The position numbers and the translations under genes are program-made. 64,000 bases of DNA, taken from contig NZ_AQXC01000010.1 in NCBI RefSeq assembly GCF_000375525.1, forward strand, positions 1 to 64,000, read 5' to 3'. Below the pieces are notes generated by a model. It worked only from the letters and a program-made list of their open reading frames with translations, made no database searches and had not been told where the DNA came from. Shown in pieces: positions 40,766-49,987 of this stretch (the first letter of the stretch is position 1; every line of letters starts with the position of its first letter). The stretch is from Corynebacterium propinquum DSM 44285 (GTDB lineage: Bacteria; Actinomycetota; Actinomycetes; Mycobacteriales; Mycobacteriaceae).

Positions 40766-41881
40766 CTAGACGGTGTGTGCACGCCAGTTTCGGGTACATG
40801 TTACAGCAGTTTTTTCCCACAGGCGCCATCCCTGATGTTCGGCAGTCTGCGGGTGATGAGCAGCTGCGCGGTCAGCGTGTTCCACGTGGCGGTGGGGCGC
40901 GAGCTCAATTTGGATTGTGGTGCGTGTGATCCCATACGTGTCGCGCAAGACAGCTTCCACGCGGCGCAAGACTGTTTCATGATGGTTCATAACATCACGC
41001 TGGCTGGAATCTGGTTGGTGGACAGCGGCTGGTTGCGTAACAACAACGTGTACCGTCGCGACTGCATCCGAGCCGGTCAGCGACCACAGGTGCAGGTCAT
41101 AGACGCGCTCGATGCCGGGAATACGCAAAAGCTCCCGCTGAATGGTCACATAATCTAGTCCGGCCGGCGCCTGCTGCATCAACACCGACAAGGACTGCCG
41201 CAACAACTGCCAACAGCGTGGCAACAAAACCGTCAGGATCAACACGGAGACCGCAATATCCACGCCGCCCCAACCGGTCACCCACACCACGGCGGAAGCG
41301 AAAATTACCCCAATAGAGCTGAGCATATCCGACACAATATGCAGATAAGCGCCCTTGATATTCAGCGAATCTTGCGACGGTTTGTGCAACACCAGCATCG
41401 CCAGCAAGTTGGCCAGCAGGCCGATCGTGGCGACGACGAGCATGACCTCGGCAGAAAGCTCAGCGGGATCGTGAATCCGACGGACTGCCGCGAACACAAT
41501 CCAGACCGCAATAGCCATAACCAGCAAAGCGTTCAGCGCAGAAGCGATGACTTCCGCCCGCGAAAACCCGTAGGTAGCCAGTTGCGTGGCTTTCCGTTGC
41601 CCCCACCACAGTGCAAGCCCTGCCATGACTAACCCGACCGAGTCCGTGGCCATGTGCCCGGCGTCGGCAAGCAAAGCCAGGGACCCAGACCAGAATGCGC
41701 CCACGATTTCTGCGACCAAAATAGTAGTGGTGAGAATGATGACCGCTACCAGGCGGAGGCCAGTCGCCGAACCGTGCTGGCAATGACCGCCCTTGTGGCC
41801 ATGGTGGTGCTGGTTGTGCTGGCCGCTGTGGTTGTGCTTGTGGCTGTGGCTGTGGCGTGTGACAGGGTGCATCGTCGTCAT
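40766..41881 (-). CDS. Cation diffusion facilitator (zinc-type) with His-rich N-terminus
   Basis: 371 residues. A His-rich cytosolic tail (residues 5-37, 14 His in about 33) is followed by six membrane segments and a C-terminal ferredoxin-like domain (LRIPGIERVYDLHLWSLTGS). Metal-binding HxxxD/DxxxD pairs are present: ALLADAGHMATDS and AYLHIVSDMLSS, which is the Zn-CDF (CzcD/ZitB-like) pattern. It exports zinc or a similar divalent metal in exchange for protons. It starts 13 bases after the stop of the His/Asp-rich amidase gene, so the two are one operon. Confidence 0.9.
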   Translation of the reverse strand: MTTMHPVTRHSHSHKHNHSGQHNQHHHGHKGGHCQHGSATGLRLVAVIILTTTILVAEIVGAFWSGSLALLADAGHMATDSVGLVMAGLALWWGQRKATQLATYGFSRAEVIASALNALLVMAIAVWIVFAAVRRIHDPAELSAEVMLVVATIGLLANLLAMLVLHKPSQDSLNIKGAYLHIVSDMLSSIGVIFASAVVWVTGWGGVDIAVSVLILTVLLPRCWQLLRQSLSVLMQQAPAGLDYVTIQRELLRIPGIERVYDLHLWSLTGSDAVATVHVVVTQPAAVHQPDSSQRDVMNHHETVLRRVEAVLRDTYGITRTTIQIELAPHRHVEHADRAAAHHPQTAEHQGWRLWEKTAVTCTRNWRAHTV

Positions 41882-41894
41882 CGGGTTACCCCCT

Positions 41895-44042
41895 CTAGTC
41901 GTCTTCTACGATTTCGATGTGGCCAGTGCTTGGGTCATAGGTGATGGAACCGTGTTGGAAACTCACCTGAATCGGGGTGTTTCCGTCGTAGTTTTCCGGG
42001 GTGCTTGTCGGCAAGCCCAGTGCCTCTACCGCACCGTTAGCCCAGACGCGGGCGATCTCACCCCACAACGCCTGCGTGCCGGTTTCTTCCGAATCGACGA
42101 TCACGCCGTTGTCGAACACCGCGAAGTCAACGTCGGTACCGAATCCGGCGCCCACGCCTGCGGTACCGATTCCGGTAATAGGCGTGCCTAATACCGGCCC
42201 CAATAGAGCGTTGATCCGCGCCCAGGTTTGCTCAATAGTGGAATCTCCGGTCAGCTGCACGACGCGTCCGATCAGGCCGGGAACATCGCCGAGCTTGAGC
42301 CCAGGAATGACTTCGACCTGAGCTAGATTATTGGCATTGTCAGGCAGGCTGCTGGTCTGTGAGTTTTTCAGCAGTCTCATCACGATCGGTGCGATCAAGC
42401 CAATCGCGGTGGCAGCTAGCGTGGCAAGGTTCTGACCAGGGGCACCATTACCGCTTGGCGACGACGGGCGATGCGGAGTAGTGCCCTGTGATTGGTTCGA
42501 CTGTGATTGATTGTTCTGGGTTTGCCCCGGAGTGCTTCCGGGGTTCCCAGCGATCATGTTTTTGACCTGGCTATAGGCCTGGTTCGTGGCCGCACGGATT
42601 GCTGCCCATTGTTTGACGGCTTCGTCGCCCGGGCATTCGGTATTATCCACGTCGCGGTGGCCATGGAAGCGGTTAAATGTGCGGGTGTCGCCGGCAGGGT
42701 AGCGGGCGTACTGGCTGCCCTCGGAAGTCAGGGAGACGGTACCGGAAGGATCAAAGCCAGATTGTGCCGCGCGCCAGCCCGCGATCTGACCTACGGAATT
42801 GATAGTAGGCTGCGGAACCGGAGCGATTTGGTGGTTACCAATCATGGCGATGCCAAAGGTGCCGGTGTTGTAGCCACCAGCGTGTGCGCCGAGAATACCG
42901 GCGTTTAAGCCATCGCGGCGGCCTTCGTAAATGGTGCCGAATTTGTCGACGAGCGCGTGGTATCCGATATCGCACCACCCCAACGACTGCGTGTGGTACT
43001 GGTATGCACCGCGCACCTGGGCGGCCGCAGATTCACGGCTGTAATTGTTCACGCCAGCGGTGTGATGCAGCGTCATTGCTTTGTAATCCATGCCGGTGGG
43101 CCCACAGTTACCACGGAAGGACTCGTTGGCGCCCCAAGCTTGGCGGGTGACCACGCTGGGCATGCCCACGGCAAGGTTAGCGGTCTGCTGGATACCAGCG
43201 GGAGTAGCACCTTCTTGGCCATTGACGAAAACGGCGCTGAGCTCTTCCGCTTTCGGCAACGGTGCGACGCCAACGGCGTTGTCGGTGTGGGTGAGGTCTA
43301 CAGAATCGGTGACTGGTTGGATGATTCCTTCCGAGGTTTCCAAGCCCGCTTTCGGGGTGCTTACCTGTGGAGAAATCTCGCGCCCCTGGTCATTATGGCC
43401 GTCGTGATCGTCATGGCTGTGGTGGTCATCGTGACTGTCCGGGGTGTCGTGGCTATTGTGCTCGTCATGACTGTCGTGGCTATCGTGCTCGTCATGGCTG
43501 TGGTGGTCATCGTGGCCGTCGTAAAGGTCCACGCCGGCGAGCGAAACCTGGACCTTGTTGGTCGGCGCGACATAAATCAGTTCGGTGCCTTGTTTGCTGG
43601 CTTCGTCAGGGTTGGGTAGTGGATGGGTTTCCAACCACGGGCCCCAGGAGCCATCGGCGGCTTGGGCGCGGAAGAATGCGAGGACGTCGCGATCGCCTTC
43701 CCAGGTCAGCGCGAATGAGTCGAATTCTTCGTCTTGGGTGAATTCTTGGACGGCGCGAGACTCGCCCTCTGATAGATCGTCGTGCCCGTGTTCGTGCCCG
43801 TGTCCGTGGTCATGGGCACCTTGGGTGGCGATAGCTGGGTCATCGACGACGGTGGTGGTTCCGCTGGAAAAGCTCGTGGTCTTGAGCGTCGCTTCCACCG
43901 AATTGTGGCCGACACCTTGGGTATTTAATACCTGGTTATCGCCGAACGCCGCGGCTAGAACGAGGGCTGACGTACTTGTCAGAGCAATGGTAGGCGTGAT
44001 CCAGCGGGGCCGAGAAGGAGATAAATGTCTGCGCATCCTCAT
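41895..44042 (-). CDS. Secreted N-acetylmuramoyl-L-alanine amidase (PGRP type) with His/Asp-rich insertions
   Basis: 715 residues. Signal peptide (PRWITPTIALTSTSALVLAAA), a His cluster at 77-88, a beta domain (FFRAQAADGSWGPWLETHP), then a 45-residue His/Asp tract at 175-218. Next comes the Amidase_2/PGRP domain with zinc ligands in LHHTAGVN (326-333), FHGHRD and NTECPGDEAV. A Gln/Ser linker, a hydrophobic helix (LATLAATAIGLIAPIVMRLL) and an LGFP-like repeat end (DFAVFDNGVIVDSEETGTQALWG) follow. It should cleave the stem-peptide amide bond in peptidoglycan. ATG at 44042 behind AAGGAG. Upstream 44043-44236 holds its promoter; I see no clear Zur box. Confidence 0.88.
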   Translation of the reverse strand: MRMRRHLSPSRPRWITPTIALTSTSALVLAAAFGDNQVLNTQGVGHNSVEATLKTTSFSSGTTTVVDDPAIATQGAHDHGHGHEHGHDDLSEGESRAVQEFTQDEEFDSFALTWEGDRDVLAFFRAQAADGSWGPWLETHPLPNPDEASKQGTELIYVAPTNKVQVSLAGVDLYDGHDDHHSHDEHDSHDSHDEHNSHDTPDSHDDHHSHDDHDGHNDQGREISPQVSTPKAGLETSEGIIQPVTDSVDLTHTDNAVGVAPLPKAEELSAVFVNGQEGATPAGIQQTANLAVGMPSVVTRQAWGANESFRGNCGPTGMDYKAMTLHHTAGVNNYSRESAAAQVRGAYQYHTQSLGWCDIGYHALVDKFGTIYEGRRDGLNAGILGAHAGGYNTGTFGIAMIGNHQIAPVPQPTINSVGQIAGWRAAQSGFDPSGTVSLTSEGSQYARYPAGDTRTFNRFHGHRDVDNTECPGDEAVKQWAAIRAATNQAYSQVKNMIAGNPGSTPGQTQNNQSQSNQSQGTTPHRPSSPSGNGAPGQNLATLAATAIGLIAPIVMRLLKNSQTSSLPDNANNLAQVEVIPGLKLGDVPGLIGRVVQLTGDSTIEQTWARINALLGPVLGTPITGIGTAGVGAGFGTDVDFAVFDNGVIVDSEETGTQALWGEIARVWANGAVEALGLPTSTPENYDGNTPIQVSFQHGSITYDPSTGHIEIVEDD
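43391..43520. repeat. Degenerate repeats encoding the His/Asp tract
   Basis: GTCATGACTGTCGTGGCTAT-like units (GTSRTG / GCTGTGGTGGTCATCGT) recur throughout this stretch and encode alternating His-Asp-Ser-Glu in the amidase on the minus strand. Such repeats can expand or contract by slippage. Confidence 0.7.
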
Positions 44043-44236
44043 GATGGACTCCTTGGAGAAATAAGTAATCAGTGATGTGTTTTTAGGTGCAGTAAGGTTT
44101 GGCCAAATTAGTTCATGCAACTGAAGTTACAAGTGTTGCTGATGTTATTAATGTTTCGACACGCCGTGAATTTTTGTTGCGGAAGTCACGAGAGATTGTG
44201 AATTCTGAGATCCCAGGGTTGGAGTGAGCATGCAAA

Positions 44237-44269
44237 AACCCGCAAGCACTCAGCTGAATGCTTGCGGGT
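44237..44269 (-). terminator. Terminator of the flavin-reductase cluster
   Basis: ACCCGCAAGCA (44238-44248) pairs with TGCTTGCGGGT (44259-44269); read on the minus strand it is followed by TTTTTG. It ends the transcript coming from the osmC-ACAD-flavin reductase genes. Confidence 0.82.
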
Positions 44270-44327
44270 CGTTGATTATTCGGTTGTTGTGGCCGAGGGA
44301 TAAAACCTCAACCGTAATTGGTTGATC

Positions 44328-44855
44328 TTAGATAGAAGATGGGCGCCATCCGGCCTCTGGCCAGCAATGGAACTCGCCGCCTTGGTAAAGCAATGGAGAT
44401 ACCGAGGCATCGGAATCACATTCCTCGACTTCGACGATCACGATGGTGTGATCGCCAGCGGGGGTTTTGGACTGGATGGTGCCTGAAAACCAAGATGCGG
44501 CCCCGGATATCACCGGCACATCCAGTGCTGTGCGGTGGGTATCCACTCCGGCGAAGCGGTCGATACCTTTCCGGGCAAATTGTTGTGCCAGTGGTGCTTG
44601 GCCTTGCGCCAACACCGAAATTGCAATGGGGTTACCTTCGATGAGCTTCGGCAACGATGATGAATGATTGCCGACCGATAGCATCACTAACGGCGGATCC
44701 AACGAGAGCGACGAAAAAGCGGATACTGTCATTCCAGCATCTGCTCCCTCGTGCAACGTGGTCACTACCGTGGTTCCTTTCGGAAAGGCTCCCGATGCAC
44801 CGCGGAGTTTGTCTTTGAGGCTGAACTCACGAGTCGAACTTTTCGAATTTGTCAC
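44328..44855 (-). CDS. Flavin reductase-like domain protein
   Basis: 175 residues of the flavin_reduct family (FMN-binding split barrel): GAFPKGTTVVTTLHEG, AGMTVSAFSSLSLDPPLVMLSVGNHSSS, ISVLAQGQAPLAQQFA and WFSGTIQSKTPAGDHTIVIVEV. Such proteins supply reduced FMN to a separate flavin monooxygenase. The acyl-CoA-dehydrogenase-like gene ends three bases upstream, giving a typical two-component oxygenase pair. Confidence 0.87.
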   Translation of the reverse strand: MTNSKSSTREFSLKDKLRGASGAFPKGTTVVTTLHEGADAGMTVSAFSSLSLDPPLVMLSVGNHSSSLPKLIEGNPIAISVLAQGQAPLAQQFARKGIDRFAGVDTHRTALDVPVISGAASWFSGTIQSKTPAGDHTIVIVEVEECDSDASVSPLLYQGGEFHCWPEAGWRPSSI

Positions 44856-44858
44856 TGC

Positions 44859-45914
44859 TTAGCTTTCCTCGCGTGCCAATTGCCATTTCAGCTGACCTTC
44901 GGAAGGCGACTGTACAGGAATAAACGTCGCTTCACGGTAGCGGCGGGATGCTGGGGACGACTGTGCATAGCCAGCACCGCCCGCAACGCGGATCTCAAGA
45001 TTGGCGGCCTGAACGGCAGCTTCCGCCGCGTTGAGACGCAGGCGTAGCAGATCCGTGAACGCTACCTGCTCACCGGACGCGGCTTTTTCTGCAATGGATT
45101 CCTGGATGGAGATCAGCTCCGTGATCTTGTCATAGGTCTGTGCCACGTCATCGGCAAAAACTTCGTTGATGCCCACCGTTTTGCCGCTTGCTGCGGCAAT
45201 CGCGGATTCTGCAACCCCGAGGCATTCTGAGGTCTGCAGAAGCAAGAACGTAGGGCGCACCCGCGGCAGATAATCCGGAAAGCTTGTAGTCAGGATGTTT
45301 TCTTCTGCAACGAAGACTTCGTCGAATTCCACCCATGCAGAAGCGGTGGCATTGAGCCCCAACAGCCCGAATGGGGTGCCGAGGGTGAGACCTTCCGCGT
45401 TGCCGTCGACGACAAATAAAATCTGCCCGCCCTGATCGGAGTGTGCGCCAGAGACAATGATGGAATCATCAGCCAAGTTCGAGGCCCACTTTAACTTGCC
45501 GGATACTTTATATCCTCCGTTAACTGCTTGTGCCTGCAAATCAAGATCCCCGGCACCGGCAGCATATTTAAAGACTGAAGCCATGCCCGTGACGCCGGGG
45601 CGGGTACCATTTTCAATAGCTTCAATGAGCTGTGGGTGCTGGCTGTCGGCGGCTTTCAAGTAAGTCAAAACCATGAGGTCTGCCCAGGTACTGAAAGCTA
45701 CAGACAGATCCTCACGGGCCAAACCGCGTACCAAGCGAACGGTGGCAACGAGGTCGTCGGTGTTAAGCAGGCCGTGCTGAGCCAAAAGTTCGAGGCCATA
45801 GCGTGCTGGCTTTTCGCCTTTGTCGACAGCAGAAGCGTTTTCCTGCAGTGTTGTGCGGATATCCTCGGGAATGTCCAAGGGAGCTAATTCAATAGTTTTT
45901 GCTTCGGTAGTCAT
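44859..45914 (-). CDS. Acyl-CoA-dehydrogenase-like flavin monooxygenase (SfnB/DszC-like)
   Basis: 351 residues of the acyl-CoA dehydrogenase fold. Features are GVTGMASVFKYAAG, VSGKLKWASNLADDSIIVSG, ASAWVEFDEVFVAEENIL and a C-terminal AGGAGYAQSSPASRRYREA block. The catalytic Glu/Gly position of true beta-oxidation enzymes is not evident. With a flavin reductase next door and OsmC upstream, the best match is the desulfurisation-type branch (SfnB, DszC) that uses reduced FMN and oxygen on organosulfur compounds. Substrate unknown. The McbR-type operator ahead of osmC supports a sulfur role. Confidence 0.75.
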   Translation of the reverse strand: MTTEAKTIELAPLDIPEDIRTTLQENASAVDKGEKPARYGLELLAQHGLLNTDDLVATVRLVRGLAREDLSVAFSTWADLMVLTYLKAADSQHPQLIEAIENGTRPGVTGMASVFKYAAGAGDLDLQAQAVNGGYKVSGKLKWASNLADDSIIVSGAHSDQGGQILFVVDGNAEGLTLGTPFGLLGLNATASAWVEFDEVFVAEENILTTSFPDYLPRVRPTFLLLQTSECLGVAESAIAAASGKTVGINEVFADDVAQTYDKITELISIQESIAEKAASGEQVAFTDLLRLRLNAAEAAVQAANLEIRVAGGAGYAQSSPASRRYREATFIPVQSPSEGQLKWQLAREES

Positions 45915-46014
45915 GAAAGTCGCCTTATTAACAGTAGGGCAGCAGCCTATTTTTTCCTAGGCTGCTGCCCTGGGTTCTAATCGCTATAAGCAGGGTGGAT
46001 AACCGACTGAGAGG

Positions 46015-46560
46015 CTAGACCAGCTCGTGGGTCAGGTTGGCTGGGCGGGTGTAGGTGTTGACCACTGGGGACCACTGGATAGCGTCTGCGACGACTTTCT
46101 CGAGGGTCTCGCGTTCAGCATCACCATCGATATCCACCTTGACACGAACGTCGGAAACACCCGGGCGGGCGTCCTCGCGTGGGCTTACACCCCAGGTTGG
46201 GGAGATGTCGATATCGGATTCGATATCGATGTTGATCTTGGTCAACGTGATATTGCGGTGGGTAGCGATAGCCTGAATTCCGACGGAGATGCAGGCAGCC
46301 AGACCGGCCTGGGCGATCTCAGTGGGGTTAGGTGCGGAATCATCGCCGAGCAGTTTTGGTGGTTCGGCAACCAAGGTTGGTTCCAGATCGCGTACCTGGG
46401 TGTAGTTGCGGAACTGGCCGTCTGCCTCGGTGTGAGTGCGGATGACCTTCTTGCCGCCTTCAGGGTTTTCGGTGTTCTTGTTGGCCATTGCCTGCAGGTT
46501 GTCACCATCGATTGGTGCGAGTGGTTCGCCGGCCTTGTGGTTTGGAGTCAGATCAGACAT
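46015..46560 (-). CDS. OsmC family protein
   Basis: 181 residues of the OsmC/Ohr family: VIRTHTEADGQFRNYTQV, PTEIAQAGLAACISVGIQAIAT with the redox Cys in AACIS, and a C-terminal VVADAIQWSPVVNTYTRP. The usual second Cys of peroxidases is missing (Trp-Ser-Pro-Val in that place), so classic organic-peroxide reduction is uncertain; related proteins occur in sulfur-starvation gene sets. AGGAGG lies just upstream of the ATG. It is the first gene of a cluster with the monooxygenase (100 bases downstream) and reductase. Confidence 0.85.
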   Translation of the reverse strand: MSDLTPNHKAGEPLAPIDGDNLQAMANKNTENPEGGKKVIRTHTEADGQFRNYTQVRDLEPTLVAEPPKLLGDDSAPNPTEIAQAGLAACISVGIQAIATHRNITLTKINIDIESDIDISPTWGVSPREDARPGVSDVRVKVDIDGDAERETLEKVVADAIQWSPVVNTYTRPANLTHELV

Positions 46561-46645
46561 GAGAACCTCCTTGAATTGCTGTGGCAGGCGCTCCTGCTTG
46601 CCACGTGGAATGACCGCTACGGTAGCACTCTTGGTCTGCTTGTGT

Positions 46646-46661
46646 TAGACAAAGCGGTCTA
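46646..46661. promoter_or_regulatory. McbR-type operator upstream of osmC
   Basis: TAGAC (46646-46650), AAAGCG, GTCTA (46657-46661) is an exact fit to the C. glutamicum McbR consensus TAGAC-N6-GTCTA, 86 bases upstream of the osmC start. McbR is the TetR-type repressor of sulfur and methionine genes, responding to S-adenosylhomocysteine. The remaining 46662-46846 shows nothing else I can support. Confidence 0.75.
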
Positions 46662-46846
46662 TGTCTGCTGAACGGAATGGGTTAGAAGTGGGAGAATGGG
46701 TTGTTGTACTGCATAAATGGAAGTTGATTCGTCCCCAAAATTGGTGGCGAAATAGGTGAATAAAAATTTCCTATCACTGTTCCTTTATGCGCCACACTGT
46801 GCTTCTGGGCTTTGCCAGACGGTGTCTCTGGGCTAGGGCAAGTGAA

Positions 46847-47161
46847 TTACCCTAAATGTCCTCGGCCCAAACGTAACAGCGCATTTGCGATATCTACGCC
46901 GTCGGCACCGAGCTCGTCGCGGAAAAAATTGATGATCGCTACCTCGCGGGTGTGTACCAAGCGGGTGCCACCGGAGCTCATACGCGTTTTACCAATCGCC
47001 TGGGCCACCTCAGTGCGCCGTTTTACCGCAGTGAGGATGATGTCGTTCATCTTGTCGATCTCTTTGCGGTAAGTCTCAATTTCTTTATCCGACAGCGGAT
47101 CATCAGTTCCGGTCGGAGTACGCACTGAGAAATTCGAAGCCACGTTGTCCATCTGGTTCAT
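46847..47161 (-). CDS. csm: Chorismate mutase (AroQ, actinobacterial type)
   Basis: 104-residue all-helical AroQ-delta-type chorismate mutase, converting chorismate to prephenate. Conserved blocks: SDKEIETYRKEIDKMNDIIL, AVKRRTEVAQAIGKTRMSSGG, TRLVHTREVAIINFF and the C-terminal LLRLGRGHLG, which contacts DAHP synthase. The start at 47161 (MNQMDN) is preceded by a TAGAAT -10-like box seven bases away, so it may be leaderless. Divergent from pcrA, 96 bases between starts. Confidence 0.92.
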   Translation of the reverse strand: MNQMDNVASNFSVRTPTGTDDPLSDKEIETYRKEIDKMNDIILTAVKRRTEVAQAIGKTRMSSGGTRLVHTREVAIINFFRDELGADGVDIANALLRLGRGHLG

Positions 47162-47257
47162 ACGGGGCATTCTACTGTGGTGGCGGTTACAAGATGGAAT
47201 GAGATGGTGACACAGCAAAACGGTGAAATAGTAGGCGAAATAGTAGTTTGGAAGATT

Positions 47258-49921
47258 ATGAATTCATCGCCGTTTCAGCCTCGCCCGCAAGCTAATGATG
47301 CACAGAGCAATTCACCAGACAATCCTGCAGCATATAGTCCTGAGCCATCGTTATTCGGCGGTAGACAACCCCGTGGTTTTCCGCCACATGATACCGAGCT
47401 ATCGCAGGGCGTCAACAGAACCAGACCGAGCTCACAATCGGCTGAGCACCTTATTGCCGGGCTGAACGAGCAACAACGGCAGGCAGTGGAGCATTCTGGA
47501 AGCCCGCTGTTGATCGTTGCGGGCGCAGGTTCGGGCAAAACTGCGGTGTTGACTCGTCGCATTGCGTATTTGATGCAGCAGCGGGGCGTAGCACCCCACC
47601 AAATCTTGGCGATTACCTTTACCAATAAGGCTGCGCGAGAAATGCGCGAGCGCGTCGGCCAGCTCGTTGGCCCTGTCGCTGAGCGCATGTGGGTGGCCAC
47701 TTTCCACTCGACGTGCGTGCGGATCTTACGTCAGCACGCTCATCTTGTCGACGGCTTGAATACGAATTTCAGCATTTACGACGGCGACGATGCCCGCCGA
47801 TTGCTGTCGATGATCGCCAAGGAAATGAATTTAGACCTGAAGAAATTTACCGGCCGGGTGCTGGCGAATGCGATCTCACATCATAAGAATGAATTGCAGG
47901 ATCCAGCCGCGGCAGCCTCTGCGGCAGCGACCACGAAAAATCCCTTCGACACTACGGTTGCAGAAGTTTACGCCGAATATCAACGTCGTCTGCGGGCAGC
48001 GAATGCCGTGGACTTCGACGATCTCATCGGAGAAGTCGTGCGGATTTTCCGGGAACACGAACAAGTCGCTGAATATTATCGGCGGCGCTTCCGTCACGTG
48101 CTGATCGACGAGTATCAGGACACCAACCATGCACAGTACGCGCTGGTGGCAGCGCTCGTCGGCAAGAACAGCGGTGCGCAGTCAAATCCGGAACGCATGA
48201 GCGCCCCAGAGTTATGCGTGGTTGGCGATTCTGACCAGTCGATCTATGCCTTCCGCGGCGCCACCATCCGCAATATCGAAGAGTTTGAACGCGATTATCC
48301 GCAGGCACGCGCGATTTTGTTGGAGCAAAATTACCGCTCAACGCAGAATATTTTGACCGCTGCCAATGCCGTGATCACTAATAATGCGGGGCGGAGAGAG
48401 AAAAAGCTGTGGACCGATCAGGGCGCAGGCGAAAACATTATTGGGTATGTGGCGGACAATGAGCACGATGAGGCGCGGTTTATCGCTTCCGAGATCGATA
48501 CGCTCAGCGACCAAGGGTATAGCTACAACGATATTTCGGTGATGTACCGGACGAATAACGCCTCGCGTGCATTGGAAGATATTTTCATCCGCTCCGGTAT
48601 CCCATACAAGGTGGTCGGTGGCACGAAGTTCTACGAGCGTAAAGAGATTCGCGACATTGTGGCCTACCTGCGTGTATTGGAAAACCCGGATGACACCGTC
48701 AGCATGCGACGAATCGTCAATGTTCCCAAGCGCGGCATTGGTGATAAAGCCCAGGGGCAACTCGCTGTGCACGCGGAAAACCACAACATCAGTTTCGGCA
48801 AAGCCCTGGAAGCAGCAGCTGCCGGAGACATTGCTGGCCTCAGTGCTCGGGCGCGGAATGCACTGCGTGGTTTTGCCGAGATGCTCGCTACCGTGCGGGA
48901 AGAAATTCCTGCGATGACTAATGAAGCCACTGGCCAGCCGCACCTCGGTGAATTGATTGGTCGGATTCTTGATATCACCGGCTACAAAGCGGAATTAGAA
49001 GCGTCCAATGACCCGCAAGATGGCACCCGTTTGGACAACCTGAACGAGTTGGTTTCGGTAGCGCGCGAATTTTCCTCTGATGCAGCCAACGCCGCTGGAT
49101 TAGACGAAGCAGATATCAATGCTGCCAATGGTTCCGCTGCTGCAGGCGACGGGCTGGACGACGGGCTGGACGATGGGCTGGACGATGGTGCAGCCCCAGC
49201 AGGCTCGTTGGCCGCATTTCTGGAAAAGGTATCCCTGGTTGCTGATGCCGATCAGATTCCAGACCACGAGCATGGCGTCGTTACCCTCATGACCCTGCAC
49301 ACAGCCAAGGGACTCGAATTTCCGGTGGTGTTTGTCAGTGGTTGGGAAGACGGACAATTTCCACACATGCGTGCACTTGGTGATCCACACGAATTATCCG
49401 AAGAACGCCGCCTGGCGTATGTGGGCATTACTCGAGCGCGGAAGAAACTCTATCTGACCCGGGCAATGATGCGGTCTGCTTGGGGCCGCCCGGTGGAAAA
49501 CCCCGCGAGCCGGTTTTTGGCAGAAATCCCGTCGGAAGTTATCACCTGGAAACGCGAAGAACCCACCGCAGGCCTGGGCACTGGATGGGGCACTGGTGGT
49601 TCTAGCTTCACTAGCTTTGGTGGAGGCGATGACGATTCTTGGGCGGAAATGTCGTACGGCGCACGCCGTTCGCGCCGGATGCGTGGTTCTGCTGCGTCTT
49701 CCCCTTCGCAACGGAACCGTTCCGGTATTCCGGAAAAGAAAACCGGTGGCGCGAAATTAGATCTTGCCGTTGGAGACAAGGTCAATCACGCCAAATATGG
49801 TTTGGGCACCGTGATTTCTGCGGATGGCCAAGGTGCGCGGGCAACCGTGACCATTGACTTTGGTTCTTCAGGAACGATCCGCTTGATGTTGGTGGGTGCG
49901 CCGCCTATGGAAAAACTTTAG
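47258..49921 (+). CDS. pcrA: UvrD/PcrA-type DNA helicase
   Basis: 887-residue superfamily 1A helicase. Walker A VAGAGSGKT at about 87-95, ITFTNKAAREMRER, VDFDDLI, VLIDEYQDTNHAQY (DEYQD), GDSDQSIYAFRGA, LEQNYRS, TLHTAKGLEFPVVF and RLAYVGITRARKKLYL cover the helicase motifs, ending with a Tudor-like C-terminal domain (VGDKVNHAKYGLGTVIS). The N-terminus has a 65-residue disordered extension. The insert GDGLDDGLDDGLDDG lies in the 2B domain region. The ATG at 47258 follows TTGGAAG; two in-frame GTG/ATG upstream have poorer sites. Acts in excision repair and replication restart. Confidence 0.95.
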   Translation: MNSSPFQPRPQANDAQSNSPDNPAAYSPEPSLFGGRQPRGFPPHDTELSQGVNRTRPSSQSAEHLIAGLNEQQRQAVEHSGSPLLIVAGAGSGKTAVLTRRIAYLMQQRGVAPHQILAITFTNKAAREMRERVGQLVGPVAERMWVATFHSTCVRILRQHAHLVDGLNTNFSIYDGDDARRLLSMIAKEMNLDLKKFTGRVLANAISHHKNELQDPAAAASAAATTKNPFDTTVAEVYAEYQRRLRAANAVDFDDLIGEVVRIFREHEQVAEYYRRRFRHVLIDEYQDTNHAQYALVAALVGKNSGAQSNPERMSAPELCVVGDSDQSIYAFRGATIRNIEEFERDYPQARAILLEQNYRSTQNILTAANAVITNNAGRREKKLWTDQGAGENIIGYVADNEHDEARFIASEIDTLSDQGYSYNDISVMYRTNNASRALEDIFIRSGIPYKVVGGTKFYERKEIRDIVAYLRVLENPDDTVSMRRIVNVPKRGIGDKAQGQLAVHAENHNISFGKALEAAAAGDIAGLSARARNALRGFAEMLATVREEIPAMTNEATGQPHLGELIGRILDITGYKAELEASNDPQDGTRLDNLNELVSVAREFSSDAANAAGLDEADINAANGSAAAGDGLDDGLDDGLDDGAAPAGSLAAFLEKVSLVADADQIPDHEHGVVTLMTLHTAKGLEFPVVFVSGWEDGQFPHMRALGDPHELSEERRLAYVGITRARKKLYLTRAMMRSAWGRPVENPASRFLAEIPSEVITWKREEPTAGLGTGWGTGGSSFTSFGGGDDDSWAEMSYGARRSRRMRGSAASSPSQRNRSGIPEKKTGGAKLDLAVGDKVNHAKYGLGTVISADGQGARATVTIDFGSSGTIRLMLVGAPPMEKL
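49148..49183. repeat. Three 12-bp tandem units in pcrA
   Basis: GACGGGCTGGAC, GACGGGCTGGAC, GATGGGCTGGAC, with a fourth partial unit, encode DGLD repeats in frame. Each unit is a whole number of codons, so length changes keep the frame. Confidence 0.85.
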
Positions 49922-49987
49922 GAAAACTCTAGCGAGACTCTAGGAGTGCTCCCGGGGCGCTAAAGTTTGAGAAAAACTCTCGGGGCG

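Noticed and set aside
43391..43520. Repeats in the amidase gene as a CRISPR-like or regulatory array
   Set aside because: The units are degenerate, in frame and fully explained by the His/Asp-rich protein tract.
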